NCBI GenBank assembly: GCA_942486035.1 | Contig: CALNXK010000013.1 | Coordinates: 1,278,501 to 1,342,500, forward strand | Direction: 5' to 3' | Source of the DNA: Porites lobata | Taxonomy: Eukaryota; Cnidaria; Anthozoa; Scleractinia; Poritidae | DNA: 64,000 nucleotides | Part shown: one piece after another, positions 12,595 to 24,700 of the stretch | How positions within the stretch are numbered: position 1 is the first letter of the stretch | Layout of the letters: every line of letters begins with the position of its first letter | The notes under the pieces: model-generated | The model's input: only the letters and a program-made list of their open reading frames with translations | Database searches by the model: none | What the model was told of the DNA's origin: nothing | Made by a program: the position numbers and the translations under genes

Positions 12595-12752
12595 GCCCAG
12601 TATGTGTAGCGTCTATTGCCGGCCCGTACAGGAAAGGAAAGTCATATGTATTAAGCGAGGCTTTCAGTCAACCACAAGTATTTCCTCTTGGACATCATTT
12701 CACTCCTGAAACAATGGGAATATGGCTATGGATAGTACCAGGAGTGTTTAAG
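12595..12752 (+). CDS. GBP copy A exon with P-loop
   Basis: Acceptor TTTAG, donor AAG/GTTAAT. It encodes the Walker A motif GPYRKGKS and the switch-I/GIWLW segment. Length (158 bp) and phases equal those of the copy B exon at 49760-49917, confirming homology. Confidence 0.92.
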
Positions 12753-15700
12753 GTTAATGTTATTCTGGTAACGATATTGAATGAAATACCATACAGAAAA
12801 AAAAAAAAAGCCTTTTTTGAGGGTCTATTATAACTGATTTACTTAAAAGTCATTGGTGGCCCTTTTTCAGTGTCAAGTCTTATAAAGCTGGAAATGTTAA
12901 TTTCATTGAAATGGGATCCATAAAATTACCGTCGACTTATTCAGTACATTATGGATACTGAATAAAGAATTAAACCGAATCAGTTTTAGTTGATAATTTC
13001 TCGATGCGACAGATTTTCGTCAATACGCGCTTTAAGATTATTAATATTATTAATATTGTTATTTTTGTTATTGTTGTTGTTGCTGTAATTTAGTGATACT
13101 TAATTGTTATATATTTTTATTATTACTATAGTGTCTCTAAACGCCATACGAAAATTAATTCTTTCTATATTTTTTAGGATTCCAGGGGCCAGGAATTCCA
13201 GCTAATACTACTTGATTCTGAGGGAATTGACTCTGTTGGTAGTGAAGGTTATGATGATAGCCAGATTTTCACTTTGACGGTTTTACTGGCGTCGGTTTTA
13301 ATATACAACTCTCAAGGTGTTCCTACACGGAAAGATCTTGAACAGCTAAAGTATCCTCTTAACTATTTCTAAAGTATATTTTCATTGAATTATGCTGAGT
13401 ATCATTAGATGTGAAGAATTTACAGATCGAGGAGAATAATAACAGAGGATGACAGCCTTCGAGATCTACATGATCCTTCACATCATACGAAGGCCGAATT
13501 CAATTATTGTTTTAACTACCTCTAATACCTTGACTTAAAGAAATCTCGTCTCCTGGCCGTAAGCTAGGTTTTACGGTTTTACCCGTTTTTCGGTACGTTT
13601 TCAGGATATAAACAGACGTTTTTTTCTTGGAGATACGTCTTTGAAAAGTGATAGACGTCATTCATGGAGCAATATTTTTGCGAAATTTTGCATTTCTGCC
13701 ATTCACTTTTAGTGAGAAATTCGGCTATATTATCTTATTTATTTATTTACTTACACCACCACTTGATATACGTTTGAGAGTTAGTGTGACATAAAAAACT
13801 TTGTACGGAATATTTTCCACCGATACGTTTTTACACAAAGTCCTAGAATTTGGTATGACATTTTGCCCCCCAACTCCGCTCCTCATGGCTAAATTGCGCA
13901 AGTTTTTACATAAGAGCCAAACTGTGGAAAAAGCAGACAAAATTGCCAATTCGCGGAGGTAACTCTAAGGGACGTCAGATTGGCTCTCCTTTCGCATAAG
14001 AAGAACTTCTGATCTTATGTAAAAGAACTTCATAGATAGAACTCGATCATGATTAGCCTTTGCAACACATACAAAAATGAAAGCCTCACTGTTAGTTTTT
14101 TTAAAATGTGGAGTTGAGGGGACAAAGGCGCCTTCGTCAGTGCTGTTGCTGTATATGCTAAACTTCTTCGTAGATTGCTTTCATTTGGTCTTTATGCTAC
14201 AATAATGGTCAGTCTATTAAGGAAACGTTTATTTTAACCTGTTCGTTAAAGATCAACACCCTTTTGAGCCAGCCCACCCAAGTCTTATCCTTCAAGCCAG
14301 GTAATTTGACCAAAAACCCAATTCCGGAATGCCTGAAAATCATGTCCTATACTGGTATTTCAGTTAACTTTAACAGGCATTAATTTAATCTTTACAAAGA
14401 GTTAAACGTCCTTCACTAGGTTTTCTAGCTTTATCGTTAAGCTCTCTCAGAGCATAGAGGTGCAACCTCAAACAGAAGCTGCAGCTGGAAAATCGCAGGA
14501 AGCCTCAAAGTTTTTCTATAAAACATTTCCTTTCTTCATCTGGTTGCTACGAGACGTCACTCAGGACATTCCAACAGACTGTGTCAACATCAAAGACTAC
14601 TTCCTAAAGATGGTATACTTAATTTAGATTGCCGTGTGTGTTTAATTAGGAATCATTTTCAGCAGCTGTGCATCATTAAGCATTAGCTCTGCATGCATGC
14701 TAATAGCTAAATGAAGACATTAAAGCATAGTTAGATAATACTGAACATTGTTTTCGTTTTGACCCTAGCAGAACTCTTGTTTTTTTTAGCTCGAAGAAAT
14801 TATTGCTCACACGATATGTAGTCGAAATGCTCGTCGCCTTAAAAAAGAATGAAAAGTGTTTTAGATATTATAGAGGATTGAGTAAGTCCTATAACCTTTC
14901 TTGCGCTATTCATATGGCTTTAATTTTATGCAAATAGTCAGCTTAGATGTTAATCTTAAGCTTTCGTTTGTCACGTCAGCCTGGGTAAAAATCTGACTTA
15001 ACTTTGCTTAATTCATACAGGTTTTCAAGGTTCGCGATTCATCATCAGCTGAAAATCAAGATGGCCAGAAGGTTGCTGATAGCATCCTAGGTTATTTCTC
15101 TGGTTTTGAAGCGTTTTCGTTACCTCCTCCCACTGTTGAGAAAGAGCTGCTGAAGAAAATCAACGATAACAAAAGTCAAATAAATCCTTCTTTTTTCCGT
15201 GGATTAGATCAATTTAAACGGATGCTGGGAAATATTCTGACCCCTAAAAAGAGCTTTAATGAAGGAGAGCTGGTTACTGGAGAAGGTACAGGTTTTTTTC
15301 GTAATTTGAAGTGAGGAGGATACCAGCTTCATTTACTATAGCAATGACACGTATGATAGGCAAGTTTCTAGTCGATATTAGTTTGTTTCACCACGTAGGG
15401 AAAGACAGGGGGTCTTAATGATTTTTCATGTTCAGACTTCTCTCTTCTTCGAATTATTTATCTTATAGAAGTATTGTTTTTGAGGCTAACGTTGAAAGTT
15501 CTAATGTTTCTGTCGATATTAGGCAGGAATACGGAATATTCTTTTTGCAGGCGAACAATAGTGAGCCCCCAGACTACTCTTGGTCAGCGGCACTTTATAA
15601 AAACTGTATAGCGAGGTTTTTCCAAAATCTGTCCACATTCTCGAGATGCCCTAGTTGTGCATATATGCTTGGTATCTGACCGCGAAGGCCCCAGTGCAAC

Positions 15701-18700
15701 GCTGCCAGCAATGGCAAAAACGGCGAATCTGGCAAAAATTCACCAAAGGCTTAGCGAAAATTTAAATAAGACTACAATAGCAACTCCTGGTAAAGTGGCA
15801 AAGTTGATGAGAATGACGAATCTGACAAAAGTGCTCAGATATGCTGTATGTATGTCTTGTTCTTAAAACATATCTCCAAGTATGCCATAGTCTAGAATTC
15901 ATACTTCAGTTTACAAGGGCCATTTTGAATAATTGAATTTTCTATTTTTGTTGTATATAAAGTAGAAAAATTGTTAATAGTTCCAGTGCAATTTTTGGCC
16001 CAACTTTTGTCTTATTATAGCCAGGATCATGAGTTTATCACTTTGTAATTACCATTTAATATGTACAGTAAACGAATCACATTGTGACTTCCATCTCAGA
16101 CTACACCGAAACTGAATTGTTGCCAATATGCTACTCTAGCATTGCAGGACAATTCCGTTGTTGGTTCACTGCATTAATCAATCTTGGAGTTTTTACTCTT
16201 AAATTATACACTTACACTTTCTGTAGATATCACCTTCCAAAACATCTGCGAATTACAAAACAATGCATATCATTTTCACAAAAGCTATTTTTCAAATTAC
16301 CCGTTCATGGATTCACGACCTGGGAACTACTCGTGGAACCTCGTCACCAGGACCTGAAAAGTCTTTTTACCTCAGGAACGACATTTGTTGTCAATGCTAA
16401 CATAGAGTTAGCCTGCGAGCAAGTTCTCTGGGGCGCCTCGCCGTCAGAGAGCCCTGGAGAACTATATCATTTACTTGTTAATAACACTTTGGCGAATTTT
16501 CGCCAAATTCCACATTTCCTTCTTTGAAAGAAGCCCTTTGCAGTATCATGTGAATTTTGGCAAATATCAGCGATATTCACAATTTTTGCCAAATTCGCCA
16601 TTTTCGTCATAATTGCAGCTCTCATAGGAGCTTTTTGCCATCTCGTTTGAATTTTTGCTGGTACTTGGGCGACTTTTTGCCATTTTGACAGTTTTCGCCA
16701 AATTCGCCATTTTCGTCAAAATCGCAACTCTCAAAGGCGACGCATGATCATTTTATTTGACTTTTTATAAAGGCTTTGGCGAACTCTCGCCATTTTCGTT
16801 AAAATCGCAACTTTTCTAGGGGCTCCTCTGCCATCGTATTTGACTTGTGGCTAACTTTAACAGGCATTAATTCGTTTTCGTCAAGGGGACAATTTGCTAC
16901 CTCATAGGAACATTCGCAAACCGTGGCAAGAGTTTACCAATTTTGCTATTTTCGCAAATTTCAAAGGACCCCTTTGCCATCTCACTTGAATTTGTGATAA
17001 GACTTTGGCGAATGTTCGCCATATTCGCCATTTTCGCCAAAATCGCCACTCTCAAAGGGAACCCTTTGCTTCCTCATAAGAATATTCGCCAAACTTTGGT
17101 GAATTTTCTCCATTTCCCTTTTTTCCCGGGTATATTACGAACTAATTTAAAGTCCAGTTCCAAGGTTGCTTGCTAGCTCAATTGGTAAGAGCGCTGCACA
17201 GAATTTTTTCAGGCTTTCTCAGTTTCGTAACTCCATAAGTTACATATTTAACTTTGATGATCGTCTCTGTATTTATAGTAACTGTTCCTAATGTCGTTTT
17301 CTAGGTCTCGCTGCACTGGTTCAGTTCTACGTCGAAGCAATTAATAGCCCAGGAGTAATTCCTAATATTCAGAATGCCTGGGAAACCTATGTGGAGATGA
17401 AGTGTTCCGAGGCTATAAGAGGGGCTGTGAAAAAATACGAAGGGGTTATGAAGTCAAACCTGAAAGACGAACGTCCTTGTGATAATGATGAATTGCGCAA
17501 GATCCATGGGACTGCATTAGAAAAAGGTGAAGGCTACTTCATGACAGAAACCGTGGGAATTTCAACAAGCACCACTGAGAAGCACCTAAACAAACTGAAG
17601 GTTGGTATAAAATGAGGCAGCTGTCGATGGTAAGAATTGGGTAGGATGGAGGGGTATGAAGAAACATGAAGATAGCTGAGCTTGTTACGCAACAACCTAA
17701 TGGATAATAGTCAGCCTTTTATAATGGCTTCAGTATAAAACATAAGAGCCCACCAAATACAAAATACCGTCGGTTGCATCTATGTTCTAATAGGGTGCCA
17801 GACAGAACGTATTTTGCCGCCAAACATTTGAAGTTTAACGGCCGTTAAAGCAAACTATTGCGCCAAAAATAAGTTGTTCTTATGTTTTTGATCGACCTGA
17901 TCAGCGTGCTCCGCTCATAGTTCATTTTTCTCGACTTTCAAACATATTTCTCGCTCAGAAACAGCGCACTTGCCTCCCGAAATTATTCTTAACGTCTAAA
18001 AATTCTTCCAAAGAATATTTTGTTGAGCGAATACAAATCAAGTCGACAACACCCGCCTAATCCAAACTTGGAATGTTTGGCGACAAAATATGTCATAATC
18101 TTTACTGATATTTGGATTTTTTCTTTTCTTTTATGTATAATATTTGTAATAATATTTTTATGTATAATATATGTGATGCGCATTTACTTTTGTACCAAGT
18201 TTATGACATTTATCTGAATTATTATTGTATTTGTTATGCCTCTATCCTGTCTTTTCTCATTTTCATGATCAATTATCATAATTATCGTGGTCACCCAACT
18301 AGTTCAGATTTTAAAAGTTATTTTGGGTGTCCAACAAATACTGTATGTAATAATAGTTCTTATTTATAGTTCTTAAAATTTCTTTTAGTCTACAGTAGAA
18401 GAAGTAAACTTTTTGTTTGTTGGTAAGTAAGTAAGTAATCGGTTTAATAACAGTGTTTTCACATTGTGGCTCTTCATCAGTTACTTATAGCGGAAAAAAC
18501 GTAAAAATAAAAACATGCATCAAATGTTTACAATAAAACAACACTATATAAAGCAGAACAAATAACTATTAAAAGAGAAAGTATTTACTAGGATCGTGTG
18601 AATAAAACTCAAAATATAATTAACAAGAACACGTTTTTGAAGCGTACACTTCGGCGTTGCGGAAAGAAGGTCAGGTTCTTTTCGATATCATAACAAAGCT

Positions 18701-21700
18701 TCAATTTTTTACAAATCACCTTGTGGCTTAAACTTATATAGTCACTTATTGGAAAATTACGTGTACACAGGCGTAAACACTTCCTTAAAATCTTATTTCC
18801 ATATTTCATTGCAATTCTCTTCTTTCGTACTTAGACAACAAATACACCTTTCCTCGTTTATGAACCTGTTTGTTACTCCCCTTTGAAAAAAACTCACATT
18901 TTTTCCTTTATACGCATTACCTCTTTAAACGAGAATTTGCACATTTTATATAACAATAAATCACTTGGGTATTTTTTCCGGATACCCTTCCATACAAATG
19001 CCCTTGCTTCTCTCTTTTTGTGTAAGAGACGTTAACTTCTGCACCGGAAATCTGCTTGGTGCATGCCGGTGTCGCTGTAAGCGAATTCGATGATCATTTC
19101 CGTTATAAATAAATTGCGCATAACGAGATCTCAGTTCAACTTTCTTTATTTCCTCTACAACAACAGTTTCCTTATCTTAAACTTGCTGATAATGCACAAT
19201 CTCCACACTGAGGATAATTCATGTGCAACACCGCAACATAAATTATTACATGGAAAACATAATATAAACACGCAGTACAAAAGCAAGCGTGAAAACACCT
19301 ACTTTTCCAAAAAAAAACAAAAAAAGAGGAAGCCAGGATAATGATTCCTATCACAACCTGTACGAAACGACGATAACTGCTTTCTTCTTCCTCTTGTTGA
19401 CAATCTGTCGGTTGGTCTACACACAACACAAACGACTGCACCTCTTTCTCTTTCGAATTACTCTTGCTGCAATCTTCTTCAATTGTCCAAATCCCTTCAC
19501 TCTTAAACGTTATACACATTCCTTTTGCAAAACGTTTCTCCAGGTAACTTGAGTAGTATAATATGTTGAAAGATAAGCCCCGTTAGTGTCTTCCCCTGTC
19601 TTCTCCTGTCTTCCCTTTATTAATATGCATAAGGGTCGAGTCCATGACGTCACCTATTGTTATAACCTAGAGAAAAATGCGTTCCTACATACTAATTTTA
19701 AAAGTGCCTTCCTCCATACTAATAAGGATACTCGACAAAAATACGTTCCTCCATATTAATTAAGTGTCTAGTCAGTGTCTTCCTCCATACTAATGAAGTG
19801 TCTAGCTAGCTAGGTAAAAAATGGGTTCCTCCATACTAATAAGTGTCGCTCTAGTACAATAGGAACAATAGGCTTGCCTAGACTTGCTCGTTAATAGTTA
19901 ACACGGATTGGCTCATGTAGAATCTATTCTATCTTTCAAATAAAAGCGGGCCCTCCGTTCAGCATTTTATTATTGTCACAAACTCCAGTAAATAATATTT
20001 TTGAGCGGATAGCTTCCAAACATACTAGTCAACGGTCCGAAAACAGTACTCGACTTAAAACTATTCACTGTGACCAAAGATAAATATTTTTATTCTACAA
20101 AACCATTGATTCTGTTTTGTCAATGTAATTCAACCTTCAAACGTTTCTAGACTGTGGTATAGAGCGTTAATCATTAACAGGTTGGCCTTTTTCCTTTTAG
20201 ACCTGTATCATACGAAACAAAAGGAACGCAAGCGAACTGTTTTTATTATTCATCGCAAACTAATTTAATATACACTGAGCCAACATGAACGCTTGTCGCA
20301 TAAATTATCCACGGGAATTAACTCAATTATATATAAACAATGGAGGGATTAATACGTGCATGCTACAACCAGACTACACCTTTGTTTCGGTTAAAAAATA
20401 CATTTATTGATAACAAAACCATCAAAGTGTTACAACAATAGATGAATAGACAGAGTTCCGGGAGTAAGGAGGAGTAAGAATTTCCGCTTATCGATGGCAA
20501 GTTCTGTCGATTCCAGCCAGTCATATCCTTCTGTGTCTTTGAGATGTTGGCGGGTTTCCATCACTTTTCGGAATGTCGGATCTTTCTTCATTGCATGCAT
20601 CCACTGTAAAAACTCTAAGAACACTTTTCTCAATTCCTTTCTATATACTGGAAGCAAAGCATTTTCAGCTTTAATGCGGGCCACTTCAGGCGAGTCTCCG
20701 TTTTGTTCATACTCGTTGATCAGAGCTTCGAGCTGGGCTTCGTGGCGATTACAAACTTCATTTTGAATGCGTGACCAAGGATCTACATGCTCCTCCTCCT
20801 CCTCTCCGGAAGAGTCCATTTCTTCGCTAGATTGAGAACTTTGAGATGATTGTTCGCTTTCTTGTGAGCTTTCAGTATGGTCGTCATCATCTTCAAAATT
20901 TCCATATCCTTTTTGAACGAAATGATTATAATTGCTGAACATTGTGATCCGAACTGCACGAGGTTTAATTAAAAACTGACTGAATCAGAAACAGCGGCTT
21001 ACTTCTTTTATAGCTATCGATGGAGGCACGGCTGCAAAGCACAACGGAACTCTATGAACTTTCATTGTACCCCTCCTGTACCCCTACTGTACCCCTCCTG
21101 TACCCTTCCTGTACCCCTACTGTACCCCTCCTGTACCCTTCCTGTACCCCTACTGTACCCCTCCTGTACCCCTACTGTACCCCTCCTGTACCCCTACTGT
21201 ACCCCTCCTGTACCCCTCCTGTACCCCTCCTGTACCCCTACTGTACCCCTCCTGTACCCCTCCTGTACCCCTCCTGTACCCCTCCTGTACCCTTCCTGTA
21301 CCCCTCCTGTACCCCTACTGTACCCCTACTGTACCCTTCCTGTACCCTTCCTGTACCCCTCCTGTACCCCTACTGTACCCTTCCTGTACCCCTACTGTAC
21401 CCTTCCTGTACCCCTCCTGTACCCCTGAATTCTCTTAAGTACTCCCCACCATTGTAAAATAACTATATATTAAATGATTCTGTTAACTGTGAGTCATTTT
21501 TCATAAGCAGTCATGCCTCGAACGTTTCCTTGAATTTGTCCGCTATGTGGCAAACCTGGTGTGTCCAACTTGAGTTCTCATCTTGAAATTGTCCATGACT
21601 TAACCGGGCTAAGACGAACACGACTCTTAAAAGAGGCTAAGGTTTCTTGGGAATCAAAAAGAGAATATATTTCTACAAGCGTCGACTTGCCTCGTTGTTC

Positions 21701-24700
21701 ATCTAGTTCCACGAGAAAAATATGTGAACCAAGAAAAAGAAGAAGACCAGTAAACGAAACGCCGAAAACTTCTTCTACTGCGAAGAAGGTAAAGCTTTCC
21801 CATGATGTTTCCTTGGCAACCAAGCCTTATCCAGATTTTATGTTTCGCCATAAGTTCTCACTCCTTGTGGTTGGACCAAGTCAATCAGGGAAAACAGTTT
21901 TCGTAGAACAGATTCTAACGAGAGATCGTATTGTCTACGAAACCAACAAGCCCCGTCGCATTTTATGGTATTACAGTCAGTGGCAAGATAGATACGAAGC
22001 TTTGAAATCAGCGATCGGAAAGGACATTACATTTTTTCGTGGACTTCCCACATTTCAAGAAGATCTGCGAGAAATTGACCCAAAATACAACAACGTTATC
22101 ATCTTTGATGATCTAATGGCAGAAGCGATCGAAAGCCCCATCGTTTCTCGGTTGTTTACCCAAGGTCGTCATAGAAATGCCAGCGTCATACTGCTCCTTC
22201 AGAATATGTTCCCCAAGGGAAAATTTAACACCGATATCAGTCGGAATGCACAGTACATGGCTCTTTTCTGAAGTCCTAGCGATCGGAAACAAATCGGAAT
22301 TGTTGCTGAGCGTATGTTTGATAAGAATCGCCAACGATTCATGACAGCTTATTATCAGGAAACAGAGAGGCCTTACGGTTACATCTTTGTAGATAATAAT
22401 CCGGACACGGCGGCAAATAAGCAGGTGTTGAGCGACATCTTTGGCTCTTGTCGAGTTTACCCAAGTATCAACAAAACCTTAAAACCAGAGGGAGAGGTGG
22501 AATCGATCCCCCCAAAGGATCTTATTGTGCCCCCGAAATATGCTGAAGCTAAATCATGTACGCGTAAACGGAAACCGTTTGATCTGGATTGGTGTGGGAT
22601 GACCTGGCCCGCCTTGCAGAATTATTTACATGGAGCGCCCTATCTCAAAGCTATTCCAGAAGGGTTTGGCCTTTGCGAGATGTACACGAGCACTCGAAAT
22701 GCTGTTAACCCTTATACCCCCACAGTCATGTTTGCATCTGAAAATTACTGGCCCGTCAAAATAAAACATTATTCCAACGGCAAAAGAAAGTGGATTTATA
22801 TACACGAAGACGAACCAAGTGTCCAAGTATTTGTTCAAGAAACGAAAGCAATCGAAAGAGCTAGAGGGAGAGGCACTTTCTAGGCTTTGAACATTTGCTC
22901 ACCATATTGTAATCCTTTTTATAAAGTTGTTGAGTTACTACAATAAATGTATTTTTTAACCGAAACAAAGGTGTAGTCTGGTTGTAGCACGCGCGTATTA
23001 ATCCCACCATTGTTTACACACCTATTTCAATTAAGGTTGCTTAAGAGAAGAATGATGCATGATCCGTGTTTCATAGCCCGCGGTGCATTATCGTGCGCGT
23101 AAACAAATCATCGAAATCATGTTCTAACAAGTCTAGTAAATTATGTGCCCACAACGAGTCTAGAAACCTAGAAAGCAAACGCTGCCGACACTTCTATGCT
23201 ATGTCAGCAGAACGTTAAGATAATGTATTTCAAAGCACTGAATCCTAGGCTTTTTAATTTAAGAAAATGATTTGAGGTTAGGTTTTCCTCTGTGGTAATT
23301 TGCAAATGCTACAAATTTTCAACGAGTTGGCTTGGCTCTTGCACGTGGGAATTTTGGATGGAGATTTAAAAAAATCAAATTCAAGGCGTTTGTTGAACAA
23401 TAATAAATAACTTAACATTACGTGTTTATCTACTTTTGAGGCACTTTTGTTAAGCTGAACAAAAAAAAAAGAATAGCGTTGATTTGCTTTATTGAAATAA
23501 CCCGGAGTCTGGCCCATGCAAAAACGGATCTGAATCAGGCGGTAAAACCCTCTTCATTTAATGTTGTTAAAAGGAGAGGCTTCTAATTTTTTACTATGAG
23601 ATTTTAAAAATGAAATTTTTCAGCTCGCTCATGCTTAAGAATTTTAGCAGCTATTTGACTTGAAAGCTCTCTTGAACGCCTTTTCACAAATGGTCTCCAT
23701 TATTTCAATGAACGTGAACAAGACTAAACTTCCAGCTACAAAAAGGTTTACCATAGTGCACTGCGGCCTATGAAACATGGTTCGCGGGAGCAACCTTAAT
23801 TGAAATAGGTGTATATAATTGAGTTGATTCCCGTGGATAATTTATGCGACAAGCGTTCATGTTGGCTCAGTGTATATTAAATTAGTTTGCGATGAATAAT
23901 AAAATACAGTTAGCTTGCGTTTTTTTTGTTTCGTATGATACATGTCTAAAAGGAAAAAGGCCAACCTGTTAATGGTTAACGCTCGATACCACAGTCTAGA
24001 AACGTTTGAAGGTTGAATTATATTGACAAGACAGAATCAATGGTTTTGTAGAATAAAAATATTTATCTTTGGTCACAGTGAATAGTTTTAAGTCGAGTAT
24101 TGCTTTCGGACCGTTGACTAGTATGTTTGGAAGCTATCCGCTCAAAAATATTATTTACTGGAGTTTGTGACAATAATAAAATGCTGAACGGAGAGCCCGC
24201 TTTTATTTGAAAGATAGAATAGATTCTACATGAGCCAATCCGTGTTAACTATTAACGAGCAAGTCTAGGCAAGCCTATTGTTCCTATTGTACTAGAGCGA
24301 CACTTATTAGTATGGAGGAACCCATTTTTTTTCTTAGCTAGCTAGACACTTCATTAGTATGGAGGAAGACACTGACTAGACACTTAATTAATATGGAGGA
24401 ACGCGTTTTTGTCGAGTATCCTTATTAGTATGGAGGAAGGCACTTTTAAAATTAGTATGTAGGAACGCATTTTTCTCTAGGTTATAACAATAGGTGACGT
24501 CATAGACTCGACCCTTACACATATTAATTAAGGGAAGACAAGGGAAGACAGGGGAAGACACCAACGGGGCTTATCTCGCAACATAGTATACTACTAACTT
24601 GTGTCATCTTCACTTTGTACAAACTGATGTCGTCTACTTAAGCATAATGTCTTTCACTCCCTCAATAGTTTCCTTTCATTAACTTTAGGTTCGCGGACCA

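Larger units (their letters stand above)
19552..24595. mobile_element. Polinton/Maverick-like element (short, polymerase- and integrase-less)
   Basis: Terminal inverted repeats of 858 bp (19552-20409; right arm 22941-24595 once a nested 795-bp insertion is removed). The ends are 5'-AGTAGTATA and TATACTACT-3', and a perfect 6-bp duplication AACTTG lies at 19546-19551 and 24596-24601. AG/CT ends, 6-bp duplications and a packaging ATPase are Polinton hallmarks (established knowledge). The interior (2.5 kb) has two divergent genes around an 11-bp minisatellite. No protein-primed PolB, integrase, protease or capsid gene is present, against 15-20 kb for typical family members. It sits in the fifth visible intron of GBP copy A, which is 10.4 kb against 1.85 kb in copy B. 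Confidence 0.88.

Noticed and set aside
16084..16527. 147-codon forward frame in a GBP-A intron
   Set aside because: No recognisable domain, it runs into minisatellite sequence, and it lies between confirmed exons without matching splice sites.
21020..21457. Repetitive Pro/Tyr/Cys frames of 124-145 codons
   Set aside because: An 11-bp tandem array gives open frames in several phases; no start context and no family.
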